DNA from: DATLZM01 sp035559315
GTDB lineage: Bacteria > Actinomycetota > UBA4738 > HRBIN12
Direction of reading: 5' to 3'
Assembly (NCBI GenBank): GCA_035559315.1
Contig: DATMBJ010000264.1
Span: 1-16,856, forward strand
Length of the DNA stretch: 16,856 nt
The position numbers and the translations under genes are program-made. Below the pieces are notes generated by a model. The model was not told the DNA's origin. It was given only the letters and a program-made list of their open reading frames with translations, and did no database searches. Position 1 is the first letter of the stretch. Every line of letters begins with the position of its first letter. Shown here piece after piece: positions 9,354 to 16,616 of this stretch.

Positions 9354-10643
9354 ATGCTCGAGCTCCTCGACCTCCGGGGACGGAGGGAGCGGCTCGAGCC
9401 CCGGCGCCTCGAGCCCGACCCCTCGGTCGAAGCCGCCGTCCGCGACATCCTCCGCCGCGTGCGGGAGGAGGGCGACGCCGCCCTCCTCGAGCTCACGCTG
9501 CGCTTCGACGGCGCGGACCTCCGCGCCTCCGGCCTGCTGGCGAGCCCGGAGGAGCTCGCCGCGGCCGCGCGCGAGGTCCCGGCCGAGCTCCGGGCGGCCC
9601 TCGACGCGCTCGTGGAACGCCTCCGCGACCTGCATGCCCGCCAGCTCCCGGGGGGCTGGACCGCGGAGCGCGACGGGGTCCGGTTCGGCGAGGTCGTCCG
9701 CCCCCTCCGCGCGGTGGGCTGCTACGTGCCGGGGGGCCGGGCCGTCTACCCTTCCTCGGTGGCGATGACCGTGGTGCCGGCGGCCGTCGCCGGGGTCCCC
9801 GAGATCGTCGTCGCCACCCCGCCGCGGGCCGACGGGAGCGTCCACCCCGCGGTCCTGTACGCGGCCGCGACGGCCGGCGCGACCCGCGTGGCGAAGGTGG
9901 GCGGCGCCCAGGCCATCGCCGCCCTCGCCTACGGCACCGCGTCGATCCCCGCCGTGGACCGGATCGTGGGGCCCGGGAACGTCTACGTCACGGAAGCGAA
10001 GCGGCAGCTCTCGGGGCTCGTGGGCATCGACGGCCTGGCCGGCCCGACGGAGCTCGTGGTCATGGCCGACGGCTCCGCCGACCCCGCGCTCCTCGCCTGC
10101 GACCTCGTGGCCCAGGCCGAGCACGACCCCGAGGCCACGGCGGTGGTGGTCACCACCGACCCCCGGCTCCCCGCCGGGATCGAGGAGGCCCTCGCGGCCG
10201 AGCTGGCCCGCGCGGGGCGGCGCGAGATCGTCGACGCCTCCCTCGCCCGGAGCCGCGTGGTGCTCGTCGCGGACGACGCCCAGGCCGCCGAGGTCGTGGA
10301 CGACCTCGCCCCCGAGCACCTCCAGCTGCTCCTGGCCGATCCCGCGTCCTTCCTCGACCGCGTCCGGAACGCGGGCGCGGTCTTCCTGGGGCCCTGGAGC
10401 GCGGTGCCGTTCGGCGACTACGGCGTGGCCTCGAACCACGTGCTCCCGACGGCCGGGACCGCCCGGTTCTCCTCCGGGCTCCGGGCCGCCGACTACGTGA
10501 CGATCCGCCCCTGGGTGGAACTCTCGGCGGAGGCGGCGGCGCGACTGGCCGGGGAGGTCGCCACGATCGCCCGGGCCGAGGGGCTCGTCGGGCACGCCCG
10601 GGCCGTGGAGGTCCGGGCGGAGCGGGCGCGGGGGGGGCCGTGA
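9354..10643 (+). CDS. hisD: Histidinol dehydrogenase HisD
   Basis: This zinc enzyme catalyses the last two steps of histidine synthesis, oxidising L-histidinol through the aldehyde to L-histidine with two NAD+. The 429-aa length is standard. Zinc ligands expected from the family are present: Q254 and H257 in A-Q-A-E-H-D, D355 in F-G-D-Y-G-V-A-S-N-H, and H414 in G-L-V-G-H-A. The catalytic acid/base pair is E321-H322 in A-P-E-H-L-Q. The Y-V-P-G-G-R-A-V-Y-P-S-S and V-D-R-I-V-G-P-G-N-V-Y-V-T signatures are intact. ATG 9354 directly follows the TAG of the micro-ORF, with GAGGAGCGG about 4 nt upstream of the ATG as a possible Shine-Dalgarno. The TGA overlaps the GTG of hisC. Confidence 0.97.
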   Translation: MLELLDLRGRRERLEPRRLEPDPSVEAAVRDILRRVREEGDAALLELTLRFDGADLRASGLLASPEELAAAAREVPAELRAALDALVERLRDLHARQLPGGWTAERDGVRFGEVVRPLRAVGCYVPGGRAVYPSSVAMTVVPAAVAGVPEIVVATPPRADGSVHPAVLYAAATAGATRVAKVGGAQAIAALAYGTASIPAVDRIVGPGNVYVTEAKRQLSGLVGIDGLAGPTELVVMADGSADPALLACDLVAQAEHDPEATAVVVTTDPRLPAGIEEALAAELARAGRREIVDASLARSRVVLVADDAQAAEVVDDLAPEHLQLLLADPASFLDRVRNAGAVFLGPWSAVPFGDYGVASNHVLPTAGTARFSSGLRAADYVTIRPWVELSAEAAARLAGEVATIARAEGLVGHARAVEVRAERARGGP

Positions 10644-11692
10644 GCCCCGCCCCCCGCCCCGGCCTCCGGGAGGTGGAGCCCTACCAGGCCCCCCAGCTCG
10701 AGGTGCGGGCCCGGCTCAACACGAACGAGTGCCCCTACCCGCTCCCCGAGGGCTTCGTGGAGGACCTCGCCCGCGCGGTCCGCGAGCTCCCGCTCCACCG
10801 GTACCCCGACCGCGAGGCCACGCGCCTGCGCGAGGGGCTGGCCGAGGCCGCCGGCCACGCCCCCGAGGGGACGTGGGTGGCGAACGGGTCGAACGAGGTG
10901 CTGCTCCAGCTCCTGCTGGCCTACGGGGGGCCGGGGCGGACCGCGCTCGTGTTCCCCCCGACCTACGCGCTCCACGAGCGGATCGCCTGGACCGCCCACA
11001 CCGGGGTGGCGCGGGTGCCGCTCGGGCCCGGGTTCCTCCTCGGGCCCGAAGAGGTCGACCGCGCGGTGGAGCTCCGCCCCGAGGTGGCGTTGGTCTGCTC
11101 GCCCAACAACCCCACGGGGAACGCCCAACCCCTCGACGTCGTGGAACGGCTCGCGTCCGCCCTCGACGGGCTCGTGATCGTGGACGAGGCCTACGTCGAG
11201 TTCGGGGGGGAGAGCGCGCTGCCCCTCGTCCGACGGCACCCGAACGTCGTCGTGGTCCGGACGTTCTCCAAGGCCTTCGCGCTCGCCGGCGCCAGGATCG
11301 GGTACTGCCTCGCCGCTCCCGAGGTCGTGGAGGACCTCCGACGGGTCCGTCTCCCCTATCACGTCTCGGCCCTGACCCAGGCCGCGGGCCTGGCCGCCCT
11401 CCGCCACCGCGCGGAGGCCGAGGCGATCCTCGACGCCGTCCGCCGCGAGCGGGACCGCATCCTCTCCGCGCTCCGGGCGATGCCCGGCGTCGAGGCGTTC
11501 CCCTCCGACGCGAACTTCGTGCTGTTCCGGCCGCCCCGGCCCGCCCCCCTCGTGTTCCGCGGGCTGCTCGACCGCGGCGTGCTGGTCCGGGACCTCTCCG
11601 AGGCGGTCGAGGGGTGCCTCCGGGTGACGGCCGGGACCCCGGCCGAGGTGGACCTGTTCCTCGAGGCCCTGGAGGAGGTGCTCGGAGCGTGA
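10640..11692 (+). CDS. hisC: Histidinol-phosphate aminotransferase HisC
   Basis: This PLP-dependent class I/II aminotransferase converts imidazole acetol phosphate to histidinol phosphate with glutamate as amino donor. The 350-aa product shows the fold's landmarks: L-N-T-N-E near the N-terminus, C-S-P-N-N-P-T-G, V-D-E-A-Y-V-E-F, and T-F-S-K211-A-F-A-L-A-G-A-R-I-G-Y, where K211 is the PLP lysine. The R-V-T-A-G-T-P region near the end supplies the phosphate/carboxylate-binding arginine. The frame is open far upstream, but that overlaps hisD. I chose GTG 10640, which overlaps the hisD stop (GTGA) and gives a normal family N-terminus. It sits third in the histidine operon; its stop overlaps the first possible hisB start. 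Confidence 0.95.
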   Translation: MSPAPRPGLREVEPYQAPQLEVRARLNTNECPYPLPEGFVEDLARAVRELPLHRYPDREATRLREGLAEAAGHAPEGTWVANGSNEVLLQLLLAYGGPGRTALVFPPTYALHERIAWTAHTGVARVPLGPGFLLGPEEVDRAVELRPEVALVCSPNNPTGNAQPLDVVERLASALDGLVIVDEAYVEFGGESALPLVRRHPNVVVVRTFSKAFALAGARIGYCLAAPEVVEDLRRVRLPYHVSALTQAAGLAALRHRAEAEAILDAVRRERDRILSALRAMPGVEAFPSDANFVLFRPPRPAPLVFRGLLDRGVLVRDLSEAVEGCLRVTAGTPAEVDLFLEALEEVLGA

Positions 11693-12279
11693 ACGACCCA
11701 CGGGAGGCGACGGTGGCCCGGACCACGAAGGAGACCGAGGTCCGGGTGGAGCTCCGCCTGGACGGGGCCGGCGAGGCGCGGGCCGAGACCGGGCTGCCCT
11801 TCTTCGACCACATGCTCGAGCAGCTCGGGACCCACGCCGGGTTCGACCTCGCGGTCCGGGCCAGGGGCGACCTCGAGGTCGACGGGCACCACACCGTCGA
11901 GGACGTGGGGATCGCCCTCGGCCAGGCCCTCGCGCGCGCCCTGGGCGAGAAGCGCGGGGTCCGGCGCTTCGCGTCGATCGTGGTCCCGCTGGACGAGGCC
12001 GCGGTGGAGGTGGCGCTCGACCTCTCCGGCCGCCCCCACGTCGTCTACGAGGTGGACGTGCCGGCGGAGACGATCGGCACGTTCGACACCGGGCTCGTCG
12101 AGGACTTCGTCCGGGCCTTCGCCACCGAGGCCCGCCTCACGCTGCACGTGCGCCTCCGGTCGGGGCGCTCGCCGCACCACGTGGTCGAGGCGCTGTTCAA
12201 GGCGCTCGCCCGGGCCCTCGGGGACGCCGTCGCCCTCACCGGGCGGGGCGCGCCGCCCTCCACGAAGGGGGCGCTGTGA
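11689..12279 (+). CDS. hisB: Imidazoleglycerol-phosphate dehydratase HisB (monofunctional)
   Basis: This manganese enzyme dehydrates imidazoleglycerol phosphate to imidazole acetol phosphate, the substrate of HisC. The two metal-binding signatures are clear: F-F-D40-H41-M-L-E-Q-L-G-T-H-A, and G-H67-H68-T-V-E71-D72, with a second set near the C-terminus around P-H-H-V-V-E-A. There is no phosphatase domain, so a separate histidinol-phosphate phosphatase must be encoded elsewhere; none is in this window. Two starts are possible. GTG 11689 overlaps the hisC stop and lies 10 nt after AGGAGG. GTG 11713 has GGGAGG 5 nt upstream and would drop eight residues, leaving 188 aa. Its TGA overlaps the hisH GTG. 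Confidence 0.95.
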   Translation: MNDPREATVARTTKETEVRVELRLDGAGEARAETGLPFFDHMLEQLGTHAGFDLAVRARGDLEVDGHHTVEDVGIALGQALARALGEKRGVRRFASIVVPLDEAAVEVALDLSGRPHVVYEVDVPAETIGTFDTGLVEDFVRAFATEARLTLHVRLRSGRSPHHVVEALFKALARALGDAVALTGRGAPPSTKGAL

Positions 12280-12887
12280 GGCCCCGGATCGGCGTGCTCG
12301 ACTACGGGATGGGGAACCTCCGCTCCGTAGCCCGGGCCCTGGAACGGGTGGGCGCCGCGGTCGAGGTCACCGACGACCCGGACGTCGTCGGCGCGGCCGC
12401 CGGCCTGGTGGTCCCCGGCGTCGGCGCGTTCGGCGCCTGCATGCGGAACCTCTCGTCCCGGGGGCTCGAGGGGCCGCTCCGCGCGTTCGTGGCGGGCGGG
12501 CGGCCGGTGTTCGGGGTCTGCCTGGGGATGCAGGTGCTCTTCGAGCGGAGCGAGGAGGACCCCGAGCCCGGGCTCGGCCTGCTCCCGGGCGCGTGCCGCA
12601 GGCTCCCCTCGACCGTGAAGGTCCCCCACATGGGGTGGAACGAGGTCCGGTGGGCCCGGCCCCACCCCTACGCCGCCGGGATCCCCGACGGCACGCGGTT
12701 CTACTTCGTCCACTCCTACGCGCCGGACGTCGCCGACGGGGTCACGGTCGGCGTCGCCGAGCACGGCCGGCCGTTCGCGGCCGCGGTGGCGCGGGGGAAC
12801 GTCTTCGCCACGCAGTTCCACCCCGAGAAGTCGGGGGAGCCGGGCCTCGCGCTGTACGAGGCGTTCGTCCGGGAGGCGGGGTCGTGA
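12276..12887 (+). CDS. hisH: Imidazole glycerol phosphate synthase glutaminase subunit HisH
   Basis: This is the class I glutamine amidotransferase that releases ammonia from glutamine and channels it into HisF for making imidazoleglycerol phosphate and AICAR. The catalytic triad is visible: C82 in G-V-C-L-G-M-Q, and H182 and E184 in T-Q-F-H-P-E-K-S-G. The oxyanion-hole segment P-G-V-G-A-F-G lies near residues 45-51. The 203-aa length is normal. GTG 12276 overlaps the hisB stop (GTGA). Its partner hisF is in the same operon but separated by hisA, an order common in bacterial his operons. AICAR made by this enzyme feeds purine synthesis and, as ZMP/ZTP, is the ligand type of the riboswitch before glyA in this window. 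Confidence 0.96.
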   Translation: MRPRIGVLDYGMGNLRSVARALERVGAAVEVTDDPDVVGAAAGLVVPGVGAFGACMRNLSSRGLEGPLRAFVAGGRPVFGVCLGMQVLFERSEEDPEPGLGLLPGACRRLPSTVKVPHMGWNEVRWARPHPYAAGIPDGTRFYFVHSYAPDVADGVTVGVAEHGRPFAAAVARGNVFATQFHPEKSGEPGLALYEAFVREAGS

Positions 12888-12924
12888 GCGCGGCCCGGAC
12901 CGCGGCGGGACCGGGGGGCGCCCG

Positions 12925-13623
12925 GTGGTGGTGATCCCCGCCATCGACCTCCGGGAGGGCCGGGTGGTCCGGCTCCGCCGGGGCGACCCCGGGACGGCGA
13001 CGGTCTACGGCGACGACCCGGTGGCCGTGGCGCGCCGGTTCGAGGAAGGGGGGGCGCGCCGCCTCCACGTGGTCGACCTGGACGCGGCCCTCGGGGAGGG
13101 CGACAACCGGGACGCGATCGTCGCGATCTGCCGCGCTGTCCACGCGCGGGTGCAGGTGGGGGGCGGGGTCCGCTCGGTCGCGGCGGCCAAGGAGCTCCTC
13201 GCCGCGGGGGCCGCGCGCGTGGTCCTGGGGACCCGGGCCGCGCTGGACCCCGCCTTCGTCCGGGAGGCGGTGGCCGCCGCGGGGGACCGGGTGATCGTGG
13301 CCCTCGACGTCCGGGCGGGCCGGATCCGGGTCGCCGGGTGGCGGGAGGAGGGCCCGCCGCTCGAGGAGGCCCTCGCCGCGCTCGACGCCGCCGGCGCGCC
13401 GCGGTTCCTCGTCACCGCGATCGACGCCGACGGGGTGCTCGCCGGGCCCGACCTCGAGCTGTACCGGGCGGTGCTGGCGCGGACCGAGCGCCCGGTCCTC
13501 GCGAGCGGGGGGGTCCGGGGCGCGGACGACGTCCGGGCCCTGGCCGAGCTGGGGGTGGAAGGGGTCGTCGTGGGCAGGGCCCTGTACGAGGGGACGCTCC
13601 GCCTCGAGGAGGTGGCTGGGTGA
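12925..13623 (+). CDS. hisA: ProFAR isomerase HisA
   Basis: This (beta/alpha)8-barrel enzyme isomerises ProFAR to PRFAR by an Amadori rearrangement, the step before HisH-HisF. The catalytic aspartates of the family are present: D8 in I-P-A-I-D-L and D128 in V-A-L-D-V. The phosphate-binding loops V-Q-V-G-G-G-V-R and L-A-S-G-G-V-R-G are intact. The former reads V-G-G-G as in monofunctional HisA, not the S-G-G-I of bifunctional PriA in Streptomyces and Mycobacterium, so TrpF activity is not expected. The start lies in a GTGGTGGTG run (12925, 12928, 12931), with a G-run at 12913-12918 as the only possible Shine-Dalgarno; I kept the first. A 37-bp gap separates it from hisH. Its 3' end lies in a 22-bp tandem repeat. 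The product is 232 aa. Confidence 0.94.
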   Translation: MVVIPAIDLREGRVVRLRRGDPGTATVYGDDPVAVARRFEEGGARRLHVVDLDAALGEGDNRDAIVAICRAVHARVQVGGGVRSVAAAKELLAAGAARVVLGTRAALDPAFVREAVAAAGDRVIVALDVRAGRIRVAGWREEGPPLEEALAALDAAGAPRFLVTAIDADGVLAGPDLELYRAVLARTERPVLASGGVRGADDVRALAELGVEGVVVGRALYEGTLRLEEVAG

Positions 13624-13676
13624 CGCGCTCCGGGTGGCCGGGTGACGGCCTCGGGGTGGCCGCATGACGCCGGCGG
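13611..13676 (+). repeat. Three imperfect 22-bp tandem repeats across the hisA stop
   Basis: Copies lie at 13611-13632, 13633-13654 and 13655-13676. Each starts GGTGGC and carries a GTGACG or ATGACG core; copies 1 and 2 match at 18 of 22 positions, and copies 2 and 3 at 17 of 22. The hisA TGA (13621-13623) is the core of copy 1. The true hisF start (13687) has the same GTGACG core, so the gap may have grown by duplication of an old GTGA stop-start overlap. Confidence 0.7.
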
Positions 13677-13686
13677 GAGGGCCCCC

Positions 13687-14448
13687 GTGACGCTCGCGAA
13701 GCGCGTGATCCCCTGCCTCGACGTGGACGCCGGGCGGGTGGTGAAGGGCACCCGGTTCGTGGACCTCCGCGACGCCGGGGACCCCGTCGAGCTCGCCGCG
13801 CGCTACGACGCCGAGGGGGCCGACGAGCTCGTGTTCCTCGACATCACCGCCACCGTCGAGGGCCGGGAGGCCACGCTCGACGTGATCGCCCGGACCGCCG
13901 AGCAGGTCTTCATCCCCCTCACCGTCGGCGGCGGTGTGCGGGGCGAGGACGACGTCCGCGCGCTCCTCCGCGCCGGTGCCGACAAGGTCGCGGTGAACAC
14001 GGCGGCGGTCCGCGACCCCGGGATGCTCGCCCGGTGCGCGGAGCGGTTCGGGACCCAGTGCATGGTGATCGCGATCGACGCGCGCCGCCGCGACGGCTCC
14101 TGGGAGGTCGTGGTCGAGGCCGGGCGGACCCCCACGGGCCTGGACGCCGTGGCCTGGGCGGTGGAGGCCACCACCCGCCACGGGGCCGGCGAGGTCCTGC
14201 TCACCTCGATGGACCGGGACGGGACGAAGGACGGCTACGACGTGGAGCTCATCCGGGCGGTGGCCGACGCGGTCCCCGTGCCGGTCGTCGCGAGCGGGGG
14301 CGCGGGCCGGCCCGAGCACTTCGCCCAGGCCATCCTCGAGGGGCACGCCGACGCGGTCCTCGCGGCCTCGCTGTTCCACTTCCGGGAGCTCACGATCGGC
14401 GAGGTGAAGGACCACCTCGCGGCCCGGGGGATCCCGGTGCGGAGGTGA
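13687..14448 (+). CDS. hisF: Imidazole glycerol phosphate synthase cyclase subunit HisF
   Basis: This (beta/alpha)8-barrel partner of HisH uses ammonia and PRFAR to form imidazoleglycerol phosphate and AICAR. The two catalytic aspartates are present: D12 in I-P-C-L-D-V and D178 in S-M-D-R-D-G-T. The phosphate-binding segments T-V-G-G-G-V-R and V-A-S-G-G-A-G are intact. The 253-aa length is typical. The frame is open to GTG 13642, but GTG 13687 is a better start: GGGAGGG ends 5 nt before it, and the protein then begins T-L-A-K-R-V-I-P-C-L-D as HisF normally does. The 63 bp after hisA hold the rest of the 22-bp repeats. Its TGA lies inside the hisI ribosome-binding region, so the two are probably coupled. 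Confidence 0.96.
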   Translation: MTLAKRVIPCLDVDAGRVVKGTRFVDLRDAGDPVELAARYDAEGADELVFLDITATVEGREATLDVIARTAEQVFIPLTVGGGVRGEDDVRALLRAGADKVAVNTAAVRDPGMLARCAERFGTQCMVIAIDARRRDGSWEVVVEAGRTPTGLDAVAWAVEATTRHGAGEVLLTSMDRDGTKDGYDVELIRAVADAVPVPVVASGGAGRPEHFAQAILEGHADAVLAASLFHFRELTIGEVKDHLAARGIPVRR

Positions 14449-14453
14449 CCGCC

Positions 14454-14783
14454 GTGGAACGGATCGCCATCGACGACCTCCGCTTCGACGACCGCGGCCT
14501 CCTCCCCGCCGTGGTCCAGGACGCGGAGAGCGGGGAGGTGCTGATGGTGGCCTGGATGAACCGGGAGGCGCTCGAGGCCACGCTCCGGGAAGGCCGGACG
14601 GTGTTCTGGTCGCGCTCGCGCCGGGAGCTGTGGCGGAAGGGGGAGACCTCGGGCCACGTGCAGCACGTCGAGGAGGTCCGCGCCGACTGCGACGCCGACG
14701 TCGTGCTGGTCCGCGTGCACCAGGTCGGGGCCGCCTGCCACACCGGCGCCCGCTCCTGCTTCTTCCGCGGGGTCGGGGCCTGA
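14454..14783 (+). CDS. hisI: Phosphoribosyl-AMP cyclohydrolase HisI
   Basis: This zinc- and magnesium-dependent enzyme opens the adenine ring of phosphoribosyl-AMP, the third step of histidine synthesis. The 109-aa single-domain product has the family motifs W-M-N-R-E-A-L, T-V-F-W-S-R-S-R, L-W-R-K-G-E-T-S-G and D-C79-D-A-D82 followed by A-C95-H-T-G-A-R-S-C102. The three cysteines are the zinc ligands and the aspartates bind magnesium. No HisE pyrophosphohydrolase domain is fused to it, so the second step must be encoded outside this window. GTG 14454 is preferred because GGAGG ends 8 nt upstream; GTG 14445, overlapping the hisF stop, would add three residues. The gene is followed by a 37-bp gap with a separate -10-like box for hisG. 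Confidence 0.95.
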   Translation: MERIAIDDLRFDDRGLLPAVVQDAESGEVLMVAWMNREALEATLREGRTVFWSRSRRELWRKGETSGHVQHVEEVRADCDADVVLVRVHQVGAACHTGARSCFFRGVGA

Positions 14784-14808
14784 GCGGGCCCGGGCGATCG
14801 CCATCGCC

Positions 14809-14814
14809 TACACT
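14809..14814 (+). promoter_or_regulatory. hisG: -10-like box for hisG
   Basis: TACACT fits TANNNT and ends 6 nt before the hisG GTG at 14821. hisG has no Shine-Dalgarno, so a leaderless transcript starting here is likely. No -35 hexamer is evident in the GC-rich sequence upstream. Confidence 0.5.
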
Positions 14815-14820
14815 GCGGCC

Positions 14821-15693
14821 GTGCTCCGGCTGGTGCTCCCGAAGGGCTCCCTCGAGGAGCAGACCCTCCGCCTGTTCGAGGCGGCGGACCTCCGCGTCCG
14901 CCGCGGCTCCCCCCGCGACTACCACGGCCGGATCGACGACGAGCGGATCGAGCGGGTCTCGCTCCTCCGCCCCCAGGAGATCCCTACCTACGTCCAGGAC
15001 GGGTTCTTCGACCTCGGGATCACCGGCCGCGACTGGGTCGTGGAGACCGGGGCCGACGTCGAGGTGATCGCCTCGCTCGAGTACGCGAAGAGCGGGGCCG
15101 GGAGGGTGCGGATCGTCCTCGCCGTCCCCGTCGACCACCCGGCCACCTCCGCCCGCGACCTCCCCCCGGGCTCGCGGATCTCGACCGAGTACCCGAACCT
15201 CACCGCCAAGTTCTTCGCCGACCTCGGGGTCCCGGTGAAGGTGGTCTGGTCCTACGGCGCGACCGAGGCCAAGGTCCCCGAGATCGTGGACGCCATCGTG
15301 GACGTCACCGAGACCGGGAGCACGCTCCGGGCCCACGGGATGAAGGTCGTGGACACGCTCCTCGAGTCCGAGACGCTGCTCATCGCGAACCGCGCCTCGG
15401 CCAGGGACCCCGACCGGCGGCGGGCCATCGACGACGTCGCCCTGCTCCTCCTCGGGGCCATCCGGGCCCAGGGGAAGGTCTTGATCAAGCTCAACGTGGA
15501 CGAGGAGCGGCTGCGGGCGGTGCTCGACGTGCTGCCGGCGATGAAGGCGCCGACGATCTCCTCCCTCGCCGAGGGCGGCTACGCGATCGAGACCGTGGTC
15601 GAGAAGGCCACCGTGAACACGCTAATCCCGCTGCTCAAGGCGACCGGCGCCACCGACATCCTCGAGCTCCCGATCTCGAAGATCGTCCCCTGA
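14821..15693 (+). CDS. hisG: ATP phosphoribosyltransferase HisG, long form
   Basis: HisG catalyses the first committed step of histidine synthesis, joining ATP and PRPP, and is the usual point of feedback inhibition by histidine. The 290-aa product is the long form: two catalytic domains (about residues 1-215) plus a C-terminal ACT-like regulatory domain (about 216-290). No HisZ partner is therefore needed. Visible motifs are the N-terminal L-V-L-P-K-G-S-L-E, L-G-I-T-G-R-D-W, and the PRPP-binding D161-V-T-E-T-G-S-T-L. The C-terminal stretch N-V-D-E-E through K-A-P-T-I-S-S-L is typical of the regulatory domain. GTG 14821 has no Shine-Dalgarno but a -10-like box 6 nt upstream, so hisG can probably be transcribed apart from hisD-I. 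It closes the his block. Confidence 0.96.
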   Translation: MLRLVLPKGSLEEQTLRLFEAADLRVRRGSPRDYHGRIDDERIERVSLLRPQEIPTYVQDGFFDLGITGRDWVVETGADVEVIASLEYAKSGAGRVRIVLAVPVDHPATSARDLPPGSRISTEYPNLTAKFFADLGVPVKVVWSYGATEAKVPEIVDAIVDVTETGSTLRAHGMKVVDTLLESETLLIANRASARDPDRRRAIDDVALLLLGAIRAQGKVLIKLNVDEERLRAVLDVLPAMKAPTISSLAEGGYAIETVVEKATVNTLIPLLKATGATDILELPISKIVP

Positions 15694-15740
15694 GCGGGCC
15701 GGGCGAACGCCGGGGCCCGACCGCGTCCGGGACCGTCGGC

Positions 15741-15760
15741 CCCGGGGCCCGCGCCCCGGG
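15741..15760 (+). terminator. GC-rich hairpin after hisG, possible terminator
   Basis: CCCGGGGC and GCCCCGGG form a perfect 8-bp stem around a 4-nt loop, about 48 bp after the hisG stop. A second, imperfect GC inverted repeat lies just before it (GGGGCCCGAC near 15713 with GTCGGCCCC). No U-tract follows, so this is a weak candidate of the U-poor kind found in high-GC bacteria; chance pairing in such sequence is possible. Confidence 0.4.
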
Positions 15761-15761
15761 C

Positions 15762-15783
15762 TTCAGACACCGTTCAGCGACCG
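15762..15783 (+). promoter_or_regulatory. Two 11-bp direct repeats, possible response-regulator site
   Basis: TTCAGACACCG (15762-15772) and TTCAGCGACCG (15773-15783) match at 9 of 11 positions. Spacing of 11 bp and the TTCA core resemble PhoP-type PHO boxes of actinobacteria, and winged-helix OmpR-family regulators bind such repeats. It lies 46 bp before the ATG of the secreted protein gene. Only two copies are seen, so this is speculative. Confidence 0.3.
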
Positions 15784-15829
15784 CGTGCGAGCCTGACCCC
15801 ATCCGGCGCCGTGGACGAGAGGAGGGACG

Positions 15830-16570
15830 ATGCGAGGGAGGTTGGCCCGGACGACGATCGCCGTGGCGGCCGCGGCGGTCGTGGCCCCGCTCGGGGCCCG
15901 GTGGTCGGCGGGCGGCGCGGCTCCCGCCCGCCGGCTCGAGGCCGCGCCCCGGAGGTTGGAGGCCGCCCGCCTGGCGATCGAGCTGAACGCGACCGACGGC
16001 GACGCGGGCCTCCAGGTCTTCCTGAACGGCGCGCCGTGGCGCGAGCTCGCGCTGCTCCGCCCCGACGGCCGCGAGATCCTCCACCTCGAGGCGACCGGCC
16101 CGATGCGGCGGTTCGGCCTCACCGAGCTGTTCTCCGAGAGCAGCGAACCCCCGTTCACGAGGTTCCCGCTCGAGGAGTTCCTCGCGCTGTTCCCGGAGGG
16201 CCGGTACCGCCTGGTCGGGCGGACCGTCGACGGGCGACGGCTGGCCGGTGCCGCCTCCCTGAGCCACGTCCTCCCCGCCCCGCCGGAGATCCTGACGCCC
16301 GCCGACGGCGCGGCGGTGCCCGCCGACGGGTTCCGGGTGCGCTGGCGCCCCGGGCCGGCGGCGCCCGGGGAACGGGTCGTCGCCTTCGAGGTGACCGTGG
16401 AGCGCGAGGATCCCCTCCGGACCTTCTCGGTGCAGGTCCCGGCCGGGGTCCGGGGCGTTCGCGTCCCCGGCGCGTACCTCGAGCCGGGGGTCGAGTACGC
16501 CCTGGAGGTGGTGGCGCTCGAGGAGGGAGGGAACCGGACCCTCACGGCCGTCGCCGTGACGGCCCGCTAG
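15830..16570 (+). CDS. Secreted protein of unknown function with a fibronectin type III-like C-terminal domain
   Basis: I cannot name a function. The 246-aa product has a basic start (M-R-G-R-L-A-R) and a hydrophobic stretch at about residues 8-24, consistent with a signal peptide, so it is probably exported. Residues about 45-145 form a compact domain with I-E-L-N-A-T-D-G-D-A-G-L-Q-V-F-L, R-P-D-G-R-E-I-L and F-G-L-T-E-L-F-S-E-S-S-E-P, a pattern I associate with conserved hypothetical exported proteins of environmental bacteria. Residues about 150-246 look like a fibronectin III fold: P-E-I-L-T-P-A-D-G-A, an R-V-R-W strand, and Y-A-L-E-V-V-A-L-E near the end. ATG 15830 has GAGGAGGG 4 nt upstream. 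It lies downstream of a hairpin and an 11-bp repeat, so it is likely its own transcription unit. Confidence 0.8.
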   Translation: MRGRLARTTIAVAAAAVVAPLGARWSAGGAAPARRLEAAPRRLEAARLAIELNATDGDAGLQVFLNGAPWRELALLRPDGREILHLEATGPMRRFGLTELFSESSEPPFTRFPLEEFLALFPEGRYRLVGRTVDGRRLAGAASLSHVLPAPPEILTPADGAAVPADGFRVRWRPGPAAPGERVVAFEVTVEREDPLRTFSVQVPAGVRGVRVPGAYLEPGVEYALEVVALEEGGNRTLTAVAVTAR

Positions 16571-16603
16571 CCGCCGAGCTGGGCAGCGGCCGGGGACGTG
16601 TGT

Positions 16604-16609
16604 CACCAT
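16604..16609 (+). promoter_or_regulatory. aceB: Possible -10-like box for malate synthase
   Basis: CACCAT is a weak match to TANNNT but ends 7 nt before GTG 16617, the same spacing as the boxes before hisG and the his micro-ORF. No Shine-Dalgarno precedes this GTG. Support is mainly by analogy within the window. Confidence 0.3.
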
Positions 16610-16616
16610 CCGCGCC

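Noticed and set aside
13642..13686. hisF start at GTG 13642.
   Set aside because: The 15 extra codons come from the tandem repeat, and GTG 13687 has GGGAGGG 5 nt upstream and a family-typical N-terminus.
16570..16590. Small inverted repeat GCCGC/GCGGC after the secreted-protein gene as a terminator.
   Set aside because: A 5-bp stem with an 11-nt loop and no U-tract is expected by chance at this GC content.
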